Source: Lacibacter sp. H407 (GTDB lineage: Bacteria; Bacteroidota; Bacteroidia; Chitinophagales; Chitinophagaceae). From it: a stretch of 64,000 nucleotides of DNA. Shown here in pieces: positions 42,457 through 52,198 of the stretch (positions are counted from its first letter, which is position 1; the number at the start of each line of letters is the position of its first letter). Both the position numbers and the translations under genes were made by a program. The notes beneath the pieces were generated by a model. It worked only from the letters and a program-made list of their open reading frames with translations. It was not told the origin of the DNA and ran no database searches. The stretch covers positions 744,001 through 808,000 of the forward strand of contig NZ_JBBKTU010000001.1 of assembly GCF_037892605.1 (NCBI RefSeq). The letters run 5' to 3'.

Positions 42457-43482
42457 TTAATTACTGCTGTTTTGATTTGAATAAAATAAACGGGTTAGCT
42501 GCGTCTTATAGTTTTCGGGCGTAAAATACTGCTTCATGGATTGAATATTTTCTTTCCGTGTTTCCGGATCAATATCGGTAAGCGTAAACTCTTTTATATC
42601 ATAAAGTGTTACACCCAAATCCTTGAATGCACCCCAAGTTGTAACGTCCTTCCGCAGAAATACCTTTTTCCCATAAGAAAGTAACGTAATAATGTTACCC
42701 AACCCTTGCTGCCTCCCATGATTAAAAATGCCGATTTGTATTTCCGTCAACATCTTTTTATATTGATCCAGAGGAATGAAATCGAGTAACGGCTTGAAAT
42801 GATCACCAAATAACTCGGCACCTTTTTCTACGACATCATTTCTATAACTTTCGTTCCCGTAACTCAGAGGAACAATCACTTCAATACCAGCGTCCTTGAA
42901 GGGCAGCAGTATTTCAAAAATTTGAAGATGATTATTCGAAGGATCTGCAGAATTACCGACCAGAATTTTGATTGACTCCTCTTTCCCAGCAGTTCTTTTT
43001 CGGACAAGCTCTTCAAAAAAAGCAACAGTATAAAGGATCGATTCATGAAACTCACCTGCTGCGCCATACTTTTCTCGCACAAACTCATAATCACCCCTTA
43101 CAAACCCCACAAAGTGTTGCAGCTTTTTAATGAGCCGCTTCTTTGAAACCGTTTCGCTATCGTAATAATAAAAATCACCGCCCCACATCATCCAGTAACA
43201 TTTTTTTATGAGCCATGGCTGTAACAAAAGTAAACGGATAACTCCCTCGTGCCAAAGACCGTGCAGAATAATCCGCTGCGATCGATTAATGGCAAACACA
43301 AACTTCAAAAGCTTATAATAATTATCAACAATGGTAACATTCGGTAGATTGTCAAGATTATACTTTTTATAATCCTTTCCAACAATATAAAAGTGATGAT
43401 CTCTTACATCAAATTCCTTCACCACAAATTCAATATATCCCCGAATGAATTTTTCAAAGATCATGATGTGGACTATACGCAT
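42457..43482 (-). CDS. GT56-like TDP-Fuc4NAc:lipid II transferase (WecF family)
   Basis: The 341-residue protein resembles the WecF/GT56 group, which uses TDP-N-acetylfucosamine. Visible features are MRIVHIMIFEKFI at the start, YWMMWGGDFYYYDS, KILVGNSADPSNNHL and FNHGRQQGLGNIITLLSYGKKVF. ATG at 43482 is preferred; a longer frame would need a TTG at 43503. No TDP-Fuc4NAc synthesis genes are visible, so it may transfer a different sugar. Confidence 0.72.
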   Translation of the reverse strand: MRIVHIMIFEKFIRGYIEFVVKEFDVRDHHFYIVGKDYKKYNLDNLPNVTIVDNYYKLLKFVFAINRSQRIILHGLWHEGVIRLLLLQPWLIKKCYWMMWGGDFYYYDSETVSKKRLIKKLQHFVGFVRGDYEFVREKYGAAGEFHESILYTVAFFEELVRKRTAGKEESIKILVGNSADPSNNHLQIFEILLPFKDAGIEVIVPLSYGNESYRNDVVEKGAELFGDHFKPLLDFIPLDQYKKMLTEIQIGIFNHGRQQGLGNIITLLSYGKKVFLRKDVTTWGAFKDLGVTLYDIKEFTLTDIDPETRKENIQSMKQYFTPENYKTQLTRLFYSNQNSSN

Positions 43483-43546
43483 AATGTGTTCTGTGTTTTT
43501 CAATTTTATATGAGCTGATGAACAAACTATTCAGAGATAGGATAAA

Positions 43547-44290
43547 TTAATTTTTGATAAACAACATTGTTGTATATAAAACGGAGGTAAGACCGTAGGG
43601 GCAATGCCCTTGGAATTCTTTCGGAATCCACTTGTTTGAACTCAGTAATTCAGGGAATGATTGAAGGTAATATTGACGATCTGCATTATCAATCAACAAC
43701 ATTCCCCCACGTTTTACTTTCACTATAGAATGGGCTATGCAAGAAGGGCGAGCTCTCCCATCAACCACCACCAGATCAAAAGACGAATCGGCATATTCAT
43801 CAATTGCTTCGGCATAGGCGACAAACCTCATGCCTTTATATTCAGTGAAACACGACAAGTAATTTTGAGGATCAGTACAATCTGCTTCTGCCATTTCAAC
43901 AGTTACTTCAGGTTCAATAATCGAATATCTGATGTTCAATAAATTCAAGTCCTTTATTGCCGAAGCTACCTTGTCATACCACTCCGGGTTATGCTCAATA
44001 GAAACAACAGCTGCTGCCCTTTCAGAAAAAAATAATGTTGACCCTCCCGAACCATATTCAAAAACACGCATTTGTTTGTTCACTTTTTTTTCAAGGAAAG
44101 AAATTGAACTAAATACCAACCACGGAATACGATAATGTAAAATTCCCTCTCCGGAAGTTTTATAAAAACGCCATTGGCCAAAATAAGAAAGGTCATTTAT
44201 AAACTGAAGAAGTTTCCCCCGCAACAGCAGGTACCTTACTGAAGTAAAACTGTAAATAAAAAAATCAAAAAAAGCACTTCGTTTTTTCAT
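43547..44290 (-). CDS. Class I SAM-dependent methyltransferase
   Basis: The 247-residue enzyme has the SAM-binding motif VFEYGSGGSTLFFSE (Glu78 region), followed by SIEHNPEWYDKV and DLVVVDGRARPSCIAHSIVKVKRGG. The VVDGRAR stretch is a strong class I motif IV equivalent. It sits between two glycosyltransferases of unlike kind and probably methylates a sugar of the glycan. Confidence 0.84.
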   Translation of the reverse strand: MKKRSAFFDFFIYSFTSVRYLLLRGKLLQFINDLSYFGQWRFYKTSGEGILHYRIPWLVFSSISFLEKKVNKQMRVFEYGSGGSTLFFSERAAAVVSIEHNPEWYDKVASAIKDLNLLNIRYSIIEPEVTVEMAEADCTDPQNYLSCFTEYKGMRFVAYAEAIDEYADSSFDLVVVDGRARPSCIAHSIVKVKRGGMLLIDNADRQYYLQSFPELLSSNKWIPKEFQGHCPYGLTSVLYTTMLFIKN

Positions 44291-44345
44291 GAATAGTGGT
44301 TGCTTATATACTGCTGCAAAAGCCGGTCCTCACAAATTGAATTAG

Positions 44346-45614
44346 TTATATTATTTGATCGAACAGTTTAGCAAGCTTTGCAGTTACAGCTTTTGCAGAA
44401 TATTGTTCAAATATTTTTTGACCCACATCCGATGGCTGAAACTGTTTCGTATACTCACAAAAATAATTCCAGATCGTTAGCCAGCGGGAAGCAATCTGAT
44501 CGATCTCTTCTTCGCCGTTAAACCCTAATACCAACCCTGCATTCGCATCTTCCAGCACTTGCACCGCTGTGCTTGCACTGTGTAATACCGCAAGTATAGG
44601 CTTACCACTTAATACTGCCTGGTACGATTTACTGGGAGTATAATGCGGCTCGGTACTGCCAAGAATAAATACAGCATCAACTGCTGTAAGATGTACCAAT
44701 ACATCCAGGTATGGAATGCGTTTGGGATACTCAAAAACGACACGCTCCCACAAACCATATTTTTCTGCCAATGGTTTGATATTATACCCATTGGCATCAT
44801 TGGGCGATTTACCCGTACCGATAAAATGAAATTCAACTTCGGCAAATTGTTCTTTATGCGCTGCAATGGCTTTGAATATCTCCTCAAGTGGCCGGTATGC
44901 TTTTGGCAACATGGCGCCGGCATAAAGAAATTGCAGTTTCTTGTTTTTTTGAAACAAATAGGGCTTTAATAACAGATCCTTCATTCGTTCATGATCCTGC
45001 GCTTCGCCGCCATAAGGCATAGCTCCAAATAAACAGCTTTTTGTTAAATGCGGATTACGTTCAATCACCGCTTTGTAATAACCTTCAGCAACACCTGTAA
45101 TTAGCGCCGCTTGTTTTACAGCCTTTGGTTCCAACCACCTCGCCAGTCGTGTACTGAACCAATGCCGGGAAAATAACTGACCAGATCCGGGAAATACATG
45201 CACCCATGGATCAATATAATCAATACCATATTTTACACCTGTTTTCCGATGCAGGTAGGGCCCGATCAACGAAACATAAAACGATGGGATTGGGATATAC
45301 ACAAAATCGATTTGTTCCGTTTGAACTAAGTCCAGGGCCCGCTTTCGTAATTGATAAAAAGCACGCAGTCCGATATCGCCAATCAACCTTGGCTTCGTTA
45401 CATTGTGAGCTTGTACCTTCTCAATACGCTGTTCTTCGGGCAAAAGCTTATGCAGGTTCCAATCCAATTCCTCCTCATAGAAATCTTCATGCACAGTTAA
45501 GATCACTGGCGTCCATCCAAAACTCGGTAAATGCTGCGCAAATAATCGGCTTCGGTGCACAGCTGCCAAGTTGGAGGGCGGATAATGTGGTGTTATAATG
45601 AGAATAGTTTTCAA
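44346..45614 (-). CDS. Glycosyltransferase family 4-like protein
   Basis: The 422-residue GT-B enzyme begins KTILIITPHYPPSNLAAVHRSRLFA, a start typical of enzymes with an N-terminal glycine-poor lobe. The C-terminal half includes FLYAGAMLPKAYRPLEEIF and HYTPSKSYQAVLSGKPILAVLH, the donor-binding part. The start is TTG (45614-45612) with no in-frame ATG. The gene is flanked by gaps on both sides and could have its own promoter. Confidence 0.83.
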   Translation of the reverse strand: MKTILIITPHYPPSNLAAVHRSRLFAQHLPSFGWTPVILTVHEDFYEEELDWNLHKLLPEEQRIEKVQAHNVTKPRLIGDIGLRAFYQLRKRALDLVQTEQIDFVYIPIPSFYVSLIGPYLHRKTGVKYGIDYIDPWVHVFPGSGQLFSRHWFSTRLARWLEPKAVKQAALITGVAEGYYKAVIERNPHLTKSCLFGAMPYGGEAQDHERMKDLLLKPYLFQKNKKLQFLYAGAMLPKAYRPLEEIFKAIAAHKEQFAEVEFHFIGTGKSPNDANGYNIKPLAEKYGLWERVVFEYPKRIPYLDVLVHLTAVDAVFILGSTEPHYTPSKSYQAVLSGKPILAVLHSASTAVQVLEDANAGLVLGFNGEEEIDQIASRWLTIWNYFCEYTKQFQPSDVGQKIFEQYSAKAVTAKLAKLFDQII

Positions 45615-45690
45615 TTTACATATTTACGGAATTATTGACTGATACTAGTTTGTTTTTTAACAGTACCTGTACTCGTTGAAATTATTTTTC

Positions 45691-46530
45691 TCAAATGCTT
45701 TGGTTGTTCTTTTGTATTATCTCTAATGGGATATTTCCAATCTTTGCTGCAATGTCAGAATAGGAACTCCAATAAGATCCATAAATTTTACAGGTGCGGG
45801 ATAATGAATACAAATCAACCATGGCATCTGTCATACCTTCAACTGTATTTCTGCTTAAAACTGCATTTGCGTAATATACCCGTTCACCAAACTCTGTTAT
45901 TAATTCCTCTTTTACGTGCGGGTCATCGGTTGCAACATAAAACGACACTTGTTTGTTATATGCAACTTCATCACGCATTTTCAGTTTAAAATATTCTGTA
46001 GGGCTTTCATAAATACTGGTTTGATGGTCTCCCCTTCGAATATGAATACCAACCGTGTTATTCGTAAAATGTTTCGTATTTGCATTTATTTTAGCCTGAA
46101 TAAGATCAGATGGCATGAAATACTGCAAATTTTCTCCTTGAAAGTAAAAATCGTTGCAGGCTTTTATATAAATATCCTTATTAAGTTGATCAAATTTCGA
46201 AACATCAATTACCCCGTTAGGCGCACACCAAACATACTCCCGCATATTTACATCATACATAATAAAACCAATACCCAGTAACTTTGAAATAGTTGCAACA
46301 AGCACTGGTTTTGCCCTCACTTTATCCAGGATATCTGTTCGCATGCTTCGTTGAACAATGTGCAGTGCTGGGTGCCTTTGAAACAGATCATAGAAATTAC
46401 AATTTAATCCCTTCTCCCGCTCCCATACAATTTTTACGTCACAACCTATTCGCTTGCCAAGGCTGATTGCCGAAACCATGACCCGTATTCTGTTGGCAAG
46501 TCCTGAATGCGGCTTTACGATAACGTTCAT
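45691..46530 (-). CDS. Fucosyltransferase-like protein (HxRRGD family)
   Basis: The 279-residue protein has an N-terminal SGLANRIRVM stretch (residues 9-18) and an IHIRRGDH motif (162-169) with His163, Arg165, Arg166 and Asp168. These recall NodZ/GT23 and GT11 fucosyltransferases, where the Arg of HxRRGD contacts GDP-fucose. Together with gmd and fcl in the same locus this makes a fucose-transferring role plausible, but the family assignment is by motif only. It begins 64 bases before the SGNH-like gene's end. Confidence 0.6.
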   Translation of the reverse strand: MNVIVKPHSGLANRIRVMVSAISLGKRIGCDVKIVWEREKGLNCNFYDLFQRHPALHIVQRSMRTDILDKVRAKPVLVATISKLLGIGFIMYDVNMREYVWCAPNGVIDVSKFDQLNKDIYIKACNDFYFQGENLQYFMPSDLIQAKINANTKHFTNNTVGIHIRRGDHQTSIYESPTEYFKLKMRDEVAYNKQVSFYVATDDPHVKEELITEFGERVYYANAVLSRNTVEGMTDAMVDLYSLSRTCKIYGSYWSSYSDIAAKIGNIPLEIIQKNNQSI

Positions 46531-46594
46531 GTATATAATTATTAGAGTTTATTGTTGCCAACGACGACTCGGTATTTCATGATTGCTTTTGTAG

Positions 46595-47503
46595 CTATTT
46601 TGCTCCCGCTGCATATAGGGCACTGTCAAGTTTTGGCGATAGTATACCAGCTCCCCTTCTGTTCAGGTGATGGTAGTCATAAAATCCCTCGTCAGGTAGA
46701 GGGTAACTTGAAAAATCAATAACTGTATAGTTACTATACTTTGTACGATAAACGGAATGCCATACAGAATCATACCCCCCCATACCAAAGTCCCGATGCA
46801 CAGGCGACCTTAGCAAAATTAATCTCACCTTTTTTTGGTTACATAATTCTGCAATCGCATCAAGATAAACAAGATCGGGTGAGCTGTCGCTCACCATGAG
46901 CCCCTTTTTTGGATTTTGATTATTCTGATCACGTTTAAAATCAACCAATGAACTATCATGAACAAGATAACCACCAAAATTTCGGGAGCTGAAGATCGTT
47001 TGCTTTGGTTTCAGCAATAAAAGTAAATTTTGCTTTGTAGTCAGCGGCAGTGTGTTCAAATACTCTTTGGTATTACGTTGCAGAAGCTGGCAATGTTGTT
47101 TGAGTGTAATAAGCGGACCATAATTTGGTAAATGATGCTGAATAAATCCATTTCCGTTAGTCCATTCATTTGTCTGCCTCTCGCTCATATGAATTTCTGA
47201 CAATTCAACAACAATCGTTTTTACTTGTGGATTGGCTGAAAGTAATTTATCTACTTTGGCACTCGTAAAAAAATAAGGCTCGGCCGTATTTGCAAAATTG
47301 CGAACCCGTGGAATGAGTGAATCATTATATGCATAAGCAGTTCGGGAATGCCCAAACAGGAAAATGGTTTTCCCGGCCACGGTTCGGTAAAGAGATGTTT
47401 CAGACGCAGCCTTATTACCAAGTAAAATAAGCGCTAATGCCAAACTAATTACACCCGCAAAAAAAACAAACAGGCGAACGATAAACTGTTTAATTGTTTT
47501 CAT
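46595..47503 (-). CDS. SGNH-hydrolase-like accessory protein 1 (DltD/AlgJ-type)
   Basis: This 302-residue protein has an N-terminal membrane anchor (about residues 8-28) and a periplasmic SGNH-like domain. The catalytic-type motif is FGHSR (Ser53), and near the end YDYHHLN (Asp276, His279) provides the D/H part. Such proteins partner with MBOAT O-acyltransferases to acylate polysaccharides. ATG at 47503 is chosen: it overlaps the upstream gene by 14 bases, and the longer frame to 47623 lies inside that gene. A second, diverged SGNH-like gene directly precedes it. Confidence 0.7.
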   Translation of the reverse strand: MKTIKQFIVRLFVFFAGVISLALALILLGNKAASETSLYRTVAGKTIFLFGHSRTAYAYNDSLIPRVRNFANTAEPYFFTSAKVDKLLSANPQVKTIVVELSEIHMSERQTNEWTNGNGFIQHHLPNYGPLITLKQHCQLLQRNTKEYLNTLPLTTKQNLLLLLKPKQTIFSSRNFGGYLVHDSSLVDFKRDQNNQNPKKGLMVSDSSPDLVYLDAIAELCNQKKVRLILLRSPVHRDFGMGGYDSVWHSVYRTKYSNYTVIDFSSYPLPDEGFYDYHHLNRRGAGILSPKLDSALYAAGAK

Positions 47504-48521
47504 TGGGTTGTCCATAGATCCTGTACATAATTGAATCGGCCACATGAGGACGATAGTGTGAATCTTCGTAATAGTTTTCAATGGTTTCAGTGAATGCATT
47601 TTTGCCCGAAAAATCGAATACATTTATTGTACCAAACAACTCCTGCAGGTACAACAGATCAACAGGGGCTAATTTTAGTTGATCATAAAGTGGTGATACA
47701 ACGATTTTATAATTTGTTTGATGTTTATCAAATACTTGTTTGATGCCGGTTAACAATTTTTTTTGTGCTCGCCCGATCACCGGCGCTACGTTAACAGCTA
47801 AGCTATCCCGTTTGTAAAATACAGGCTTCCGCTTTAGGTAATACTGCTCTTTGTTTGTTCGGATCTGCTGCTCAAGGAACTCCATGCGTTGTTCGTTCGT
47901 AACTGGATCATACAGCATTGGTATGGATTGAAAAATGCCGCCTGCTGCCGAATCCGGTTTAACGGAAAAAACAAAGGCTGGAATAAACTCTTTGAGAAAT
48001 GCATAATTAAGAAATGCCTTAAAAAAGGTGATCTGAAACTTCAGCCGGCTTTCACCGGACACAGCCGGGTGTTTGATCCGAAAATATTTTTTTTGATTCT
48101 TAGTTTCTTCCAGTAGTACTTTATCAATAACAAGCAGCACATGTTTGATCTGGCAATTGTTATTATCTAGAAATCGAATTTTTTTGGCAACACCATAAAG
48201 GTTTTCACCGTATGCATCAAAATGATAGCAGCGGTCAGCGGGCTCACCAGTCAGTTGACCCCACGTATTTACTTCGTAATAAATTGAGCGTGAATTACCC
48301 AATACATAACTGGTATATTGTTGCCTGGGATAGCGGTTGATAAAATTCTCTGTTGAAACATAATCCTTGTTTAGTGTAACATAATTATTACCGCCGGATT
48401 CATAGTAGCTATTATAATGTCTTAGTACCTTAAACGGATCGTATAAAAAATATAAAACCATAAGCACTAACAGTGGCGAACAAAACAAAAGCAGTTTCGA
48501 CAAAAGTCGTTTCATCTGCAT
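47490..48521 (-). CDS. SGNH-hydrolase-like accessory protein 2
   Basis: The 343-residue protein has a membrane anchor at residues 6-27 and a VLGNSRS motif (Ser77), with a C-terminal YEDSHYRPHVADS carrying Asp320 and His322. The layout equals that of the neighbouring protein, though the sequences are far apart. It starts 3 bases after the MBOAT stop. Two start codons, 48521 and 48515, differ by two residues. A role as acyl-transfer partner is inferred from position. Confidence 0.7.
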   Translation of the reverse strand: MQMKRLLSKLLLFCSPLLVLMVLYFLYDPFKVLRHYNSYYESGGNNYVTLNKDYVSTENFINRYPRQQYTSYVLGNSRSIYYEVNTWGQLTGEPADRCYHFDAYGENLYGVAKKIRFLDNNNCQIKHVLLVIDKVLLEETKNQKKYFRIKHPAVSGESRLKFQITFFKAFLNYAFLKEFIPAFVFSVKPDSAAGGIFQSIPMLYDPVTNEQRMEFLEQQIRTNKEQYYLKRKPVFYKRDSLAVNVAPVIGRAQKKLLTGIKQVFDKHQTNYKIVVSPLYDQLKLAPVDLLYLQELFGTINVFDFSGKNAFTETIENYYEDSHYRPHVADSIMYRIYGQPNENN

Positions 48522-48524
48522 GAT

Positions 48525-49970
48525 TTAGAACTGGAAATAAATAAAGGTCTCTTCTTTACCACTGTACATAAATATAAGAATAGCAAGCAGGTAATAAAAC
48601 GACCAGCGAAGCAGTTTTGGCCAGCCCGTCCCGAATTTCTGTAATGCATAGTGCTGCTCCCTTCCCAGCCATTCCACAACCATAAAGAACAGAATAAACA
48701 GGAGCGGTTCTTTTGGAAATAACTGCAACGGTTCCAGGAACGAGGACGAAAAAATAGTGCTCACAATATCCCAGGCCTGCGTAAGATTAGCCGACCGGAA
48801 AAAGATCCATGCAAAGACCGTTAGTGTAAACGTCAACAGAATACGACCTGCATCGGGAATGGAAGGCAATAGTTTGCCCTGCGCAACAATCGTAATATGA
48901 TCCCGGTTTTTGTTCGATAGTAGTAATGGCAGAAAATACAAAGCATTGAGCAGGCCCCAAACAATAAAGGTCCAGTTGGCTCCATGCCAAAAACCACTCA
49001 CAAGAAAAATGATGAATGTATTCCTCACCTTCATCCATGTACCACCCTTACTTCCGCCAAGTGGAATGTATAAATAATCCCTGAACCACGTGGAAAGAGA
49101 GATATGCCACCTTCTCCAGAACTCAGCAATATCTCTTGAAAAATAAGGGAAGGCAAAATTGCGCAGAAGTTCTATACCAAACAGTTTTGACACTCCCAAT
49201 GCGATATCCGAATAACCGGAAAAGTCGCCATAGATCTGGAAAGTAAATAGTAACGCACCTAAGAACAACGTACTGCCATTGTAATCGGCACTTCCGTCAA
49301 AAATTATATTAACATATTCGGCGCAGGTATCGGCAATCACCACTTTCTTAAAAAGCCCCCACAATATTTGTCGTAACCCATCAATCGCCTGCTGGTAATT
49401 GAATTTACGGGGCACTTCCAGTTGCGGTAATAAATGTGTAGCACGTTCAATAGGACCTGCAACCAGCAACGGAAAATAACTTACAAACAACGCATAATTC
49501 ACGAAATTGTAAACCGCCGGTATCCGTTTTTTATAAATATCGATGATGTAGGAAAGCCCGTGAAACGTATAAAACGAAATACCTACCGGCAGAATGATTT
49601 GAACAATTTTAAATGTGTACTTATCTACCTGTAATCCAAGGCTCGTCAAAAGACTTGTAAACTCAACAACAAAAAAATTGTAATACTTGAATACAGCTAA
49701 AAACCCTAAATTAATCCCGATACTCAGCACCAGCCAAAACTTTCGTTTTGCCTTACTCTCCGTTTCATGGATCTTAATACCGGAGAAATAATCCAGTAAA
49801 GTGGAAAACAATAATAAAAACAAAAAACGCCAATCCCACCAGCCGTAAAACACATAGCTCATCAACAGTAACATACTGTTTTGCAACCACAATTTTTTAT
49901 TGGTTACAAACCAATAGAGCACAAAAACAATTGGCAGGAAAAAAGCAAAGTCTAAAGAGTTAAAGAGCAT
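48525..49970 (-). CDS. MBOAT-family O-acyltransferase (AlgI-like)
   Basis: The 481-residue polytopic membrane enzyme has the family's conserved histidine His329 in FLVSGFWHGANW and His289 in FWRRWHISLSTWFRDYLYIPLGG. It resembles AlgI and DltB, which move acyl groups across the membrane onto periplasmic polysaccharides. With the two SGNH-like genes downstream it forms an acylation module. It overlaps the upstream glycosyltransferase by 11 bases. Confidence 0.92.
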   Translation of the reverse strand: MLFNSLDFAFFLPIVFVLYWFVTNKKLWLQNSMLLLMSYVFYGWWDWRFLFLLLFSTLLDYFSGIKIHETESKAKRKFWLVLSIGINLGFLAVFKYYNFFVVEFTSLLTSLGLQVDKYTFKIVQIILPVGISFYTFHGLSYIIDIYKKRIPAVYNFVNYALFVSYFPLLVAGPIERATHLLPQLEVPRKFNYQQAIDGLRQILWGLFKKVVIADTCAEYVNIIFDGSADYNGSTLFLGALLFTFQIYGDFSGYSDIALGVSKLFGIELLRNFAFPYFSRDIAEFWRRWHISLSTWFRDYLYIPLGGSKGGTWMKVRNTFIIFLVSGFWHGANWTFIVWGLLNALYFLPLLLSNKNRDHITIVAQGKLLPSIPDAGRILLTFTLTVFAWIFFRSANLTQAWDIVSTIFSSSFLEPLQLFPKEPLLFILFFMVVEWLGREQHYALQKFGTGWPKLLRWSFYYLLAILIFMYSGKEETFIYFQF

Positions 49971-51219
49971 TTGGCGAATCGGGTTCAGTTAAATATTGGT
50001 TCGACGATAAAACACGCATCCATTGATTCGATACGTACATTAATTCCAAATCTGAAGAAAAAGAACTGGCATTCATAAATCGGGTCAATGCCTGCTGCCT
50101 GATCTCCTTCTTACAATTAATCAGTTGACGGATTCCTTTCTCCAAAACTTCGGTTGAAAGTTGCGTTATAATGCCGTGTCCCGGATTTTGAGAAAGAAAG
50201 TCAATTTGTGCTTTCGTGTTTGATGCAAAAAGAAACAAACCGGCTTGGTAGTAAGCAAGCAGTTTATTTGTGATACAGAGATCTCTGTTTTCGTTTGACG
50301 CAGCATCCTCTAATGCAACTCCCACATCGTAGCTTCCCAGCAAGGCATGCAATTCGTACTGCGCCAAGGGTTTGTGTACAACAACATTTACCACATGCTG
50401 GATATGGCTATGAAAAAATGCCCCGTCTAAATGGCCATACAAATGCAACTCTGCCTCGTTAGCAAAAGAACCAATGGCTCGCAACAATTGCTCCAGTCCT
50501 CTCCCCGCTGCTATATGTTGTGAAAACCAAACAAACCGAAACCGGTGTTCACTAACAGCAACTGGTGCTACAAACTCAGCAGCTTCAAAATAATTGAGAA
50601 CCGTTGCTATCTGTTTCAGGCTTCCGTTACAATCCTTTTGCACTTCTTTCAGTATAAGTGGTGCTGCGGTTGTGATATAAGAAGCATAAGGCAATGTAGC
50701 CTGAATCAATTCTTTCATACGTTGCCGGCTCCGCTCATCTGTATATTCACCGGGGTGATAATCTTCCACATCAACACCAAAGGGAATGTGATGCTTTTGG
50801 GCATAATATTGAACAGGATAAAAACTTCCGGGATTATGAGCAACTACTAGGTCTGCTTTACCTTGCAAACGGCGCAACACATATAACAATAGAATCGTAC
50901 GTTTTTGCAGAGCTTGGGAAAGAATAGGTTTCGTGCGAACACCTAGCCATACCAGCCCCTTACAAACTATCTGGGTCACAGTGCTGATAAGCCAGGGTAT
51001 AAACGGTTTACGATCAGCAGAAATTTCCACCAGTTTTACCGCATCGCCAAATCGCTTTTTTAACCGATCATTTAACGGCCTACTCCAGTTCTCAAAACTA
51101 AATGCCACTACCACAACGCTATAACCGAGAGAAACGGCCAGCTCAACCTCTTTTACCAATCGTGGATTGGTGGCCAGACTGGAGGTTGTAACAAATACAA
51201 TTTGTTTAGGTGGTATCAA
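49960..51219 (-). CDS. Glycosyltransferase (GT4-like)
   Basis: The 419-residue protein begins PPKQIVFVTTSSLATNPRLVKEV and has LVVAHNPGSFYPVQYYAQ, DVEDYHPGEY and the C-terminal part with FVWFSQHIAAGRGLEQLL and CITNKLLAYYQAGLFLFAS. The N-terminal ATNPRLVKE is characteristic of a group of Bacteroidota transferases of unknown specificity. The start is TTG (51219-51217), overlapping the GT2 stop as TTGA. Confidence 0.8.
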   Translation of the reverse strand: MIPPKQIVFVTTSSLATNPRLVKEVELAVSLGYSVVVVAFSFENWSRPLNDRLKKRFGDAVKLVEISADRKPFIPWLISTVTQIVCKGLVWLGVRTKPILSQALQKRTILLLYVLRRLQGKADLVVAHNPGSFYPVQYYAQKHHIPFGVDVEDYHPGEYTDERSRQRMKELIQATLPYASYITTAAPLILKEVQKDCNGSLKQIATVLNYFEAAEFVAPVAVSEHRFRFVWFSQHIAAGRGLEQLLRAIGSFANEAELHLYGHLDGAFFHSHIQHVVNVVVHKPLAQYELHALLGSYDVGVALEDAASNENRDLCITNKLLAYYQAGLFLFASNTKAQIDFLSQNPGHGIITQLSTEVLEKGIRQLINCKKEIRQQALTRFMNASSFSSDLELMYVSNQWMRVLSSNQYLTEPDSPNAL

Positions 51220-52196
51220 TTAAAAGGTAATTTTCGGTACCCTGCTCTTCGCAAGTATCCTTTCAGCAGTTTTGCCCGCTTCCAGCCAAACAAAAATGAA
51301 ATACTTTGAAAAACAAGTCCTCCATCCATCTTGCGTTTGCTGCCGCCGAGGGTGCTCACCTTTTCTGCCACCAGTTGTTCAAGTTCCGCATCGGCTGGAT
51401 AAATGCGGAATAACCATTCTTTATATCGGTCGGCACAAAGTTGTTGAGTAACCCTGCTGTTTTCTTTTGCGAGCAAATAACCACAACCAAGATCGGTAGA
51501 AAGTACTGCTGCTTTGAAAGCCGGCACCGATGGACGTTGCGACAGCGATGGCAAACCCGATCGGTAATACAACAACGCATCGCTAGCAAATAACACCTCA
51601 TTTACATGCGTTAACAAACGCATACTGAACTCGAAATCATTGTTGAGTGAAAGACGTTCGTCCCAACCGCCTGTTTTGGTGATCACGGATCGTGGAATTA
51701 ACCACAACCATGCACCCATCATATCATATTTCTGCGCCATTGATATCTTGATCCAATCCAGGCTTGGCAAATCTTTCCAAACAGGTTCAGGTGTAAAGAT
51801 GGCTGAAGCAGGCTTGCCATCGTAGAAACGACCCCACGCACAGGATGCCAGAGCATCAGTACGACCTTCCATCCGTTTAACCTGTGCTTCCAGATGCATC
51901 GGATTCATCAAATCGTCCGCATCAAAAAATTTGATATAATCGCCGTTTGCAACAGACAATCCGAAATTTGATGCCGCACATTGTCCTTTATTTTCCTGGT
52001 AATAATAACGGATGCGGGAATCGTTGAAGCGATGAATGATGGTTGCCGTTTCATCGGTTGATCCGTCATTCACTAAAATCAATTCAAAATTACGGTGGGT
52101 CTGCTGTAACACACTTTGAATTGCCTGCTGCAGAAAGGCTTCTGCATTATAACAAGGAACGATAACACTTATTAAAGAAACATTACAAGCAGTCAT
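51216..52196 (-). CDS. Glycosyltransferase family 2 protein
   Basis: The 326-residue GT-A enzyme starts LISVIVPCYNAEAFLQQAIQSVLQQ and has NDGSTDETATII, the DXD region KFFDADDLM and WDERLSLNNDFEFSMRLL. It lies between a methyltransferase (2-base gap) and the GT4-like gene (4-bp overlap). Donor and acceptor are unknown. Confidence 0.9.
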   Translation of the reverse strand: MTACNVSLISVIVPCYNAEAFLQQAIQSVLQQTHRNFELILVNDGSTDETATIIHRFNDSRIRYYYQENKGQCAASNFGLSVANGDYIKFFDADDLMNPMHLEAQVKRMEGRTDALASCAWGRFYDGKPASAIFTPEPVWKDLPSLDWIKISMAQKYDMMGAWLWLIPRSVITKTGGWDERLSLNNDFEFSMRLLTHVNEVLFASDALLYYRSGLPSLSQRPSVPAFKAAVLSTDLGCGYLLAKENSRVTQQLCADRYKEWLFRIYPADAELEQLVAEKVSTLGGSKRKMDGGLVFQSISFLFGWKRAKLLKGYLRRAGYRKLPFN

Positions 52197-52198
52197 GC

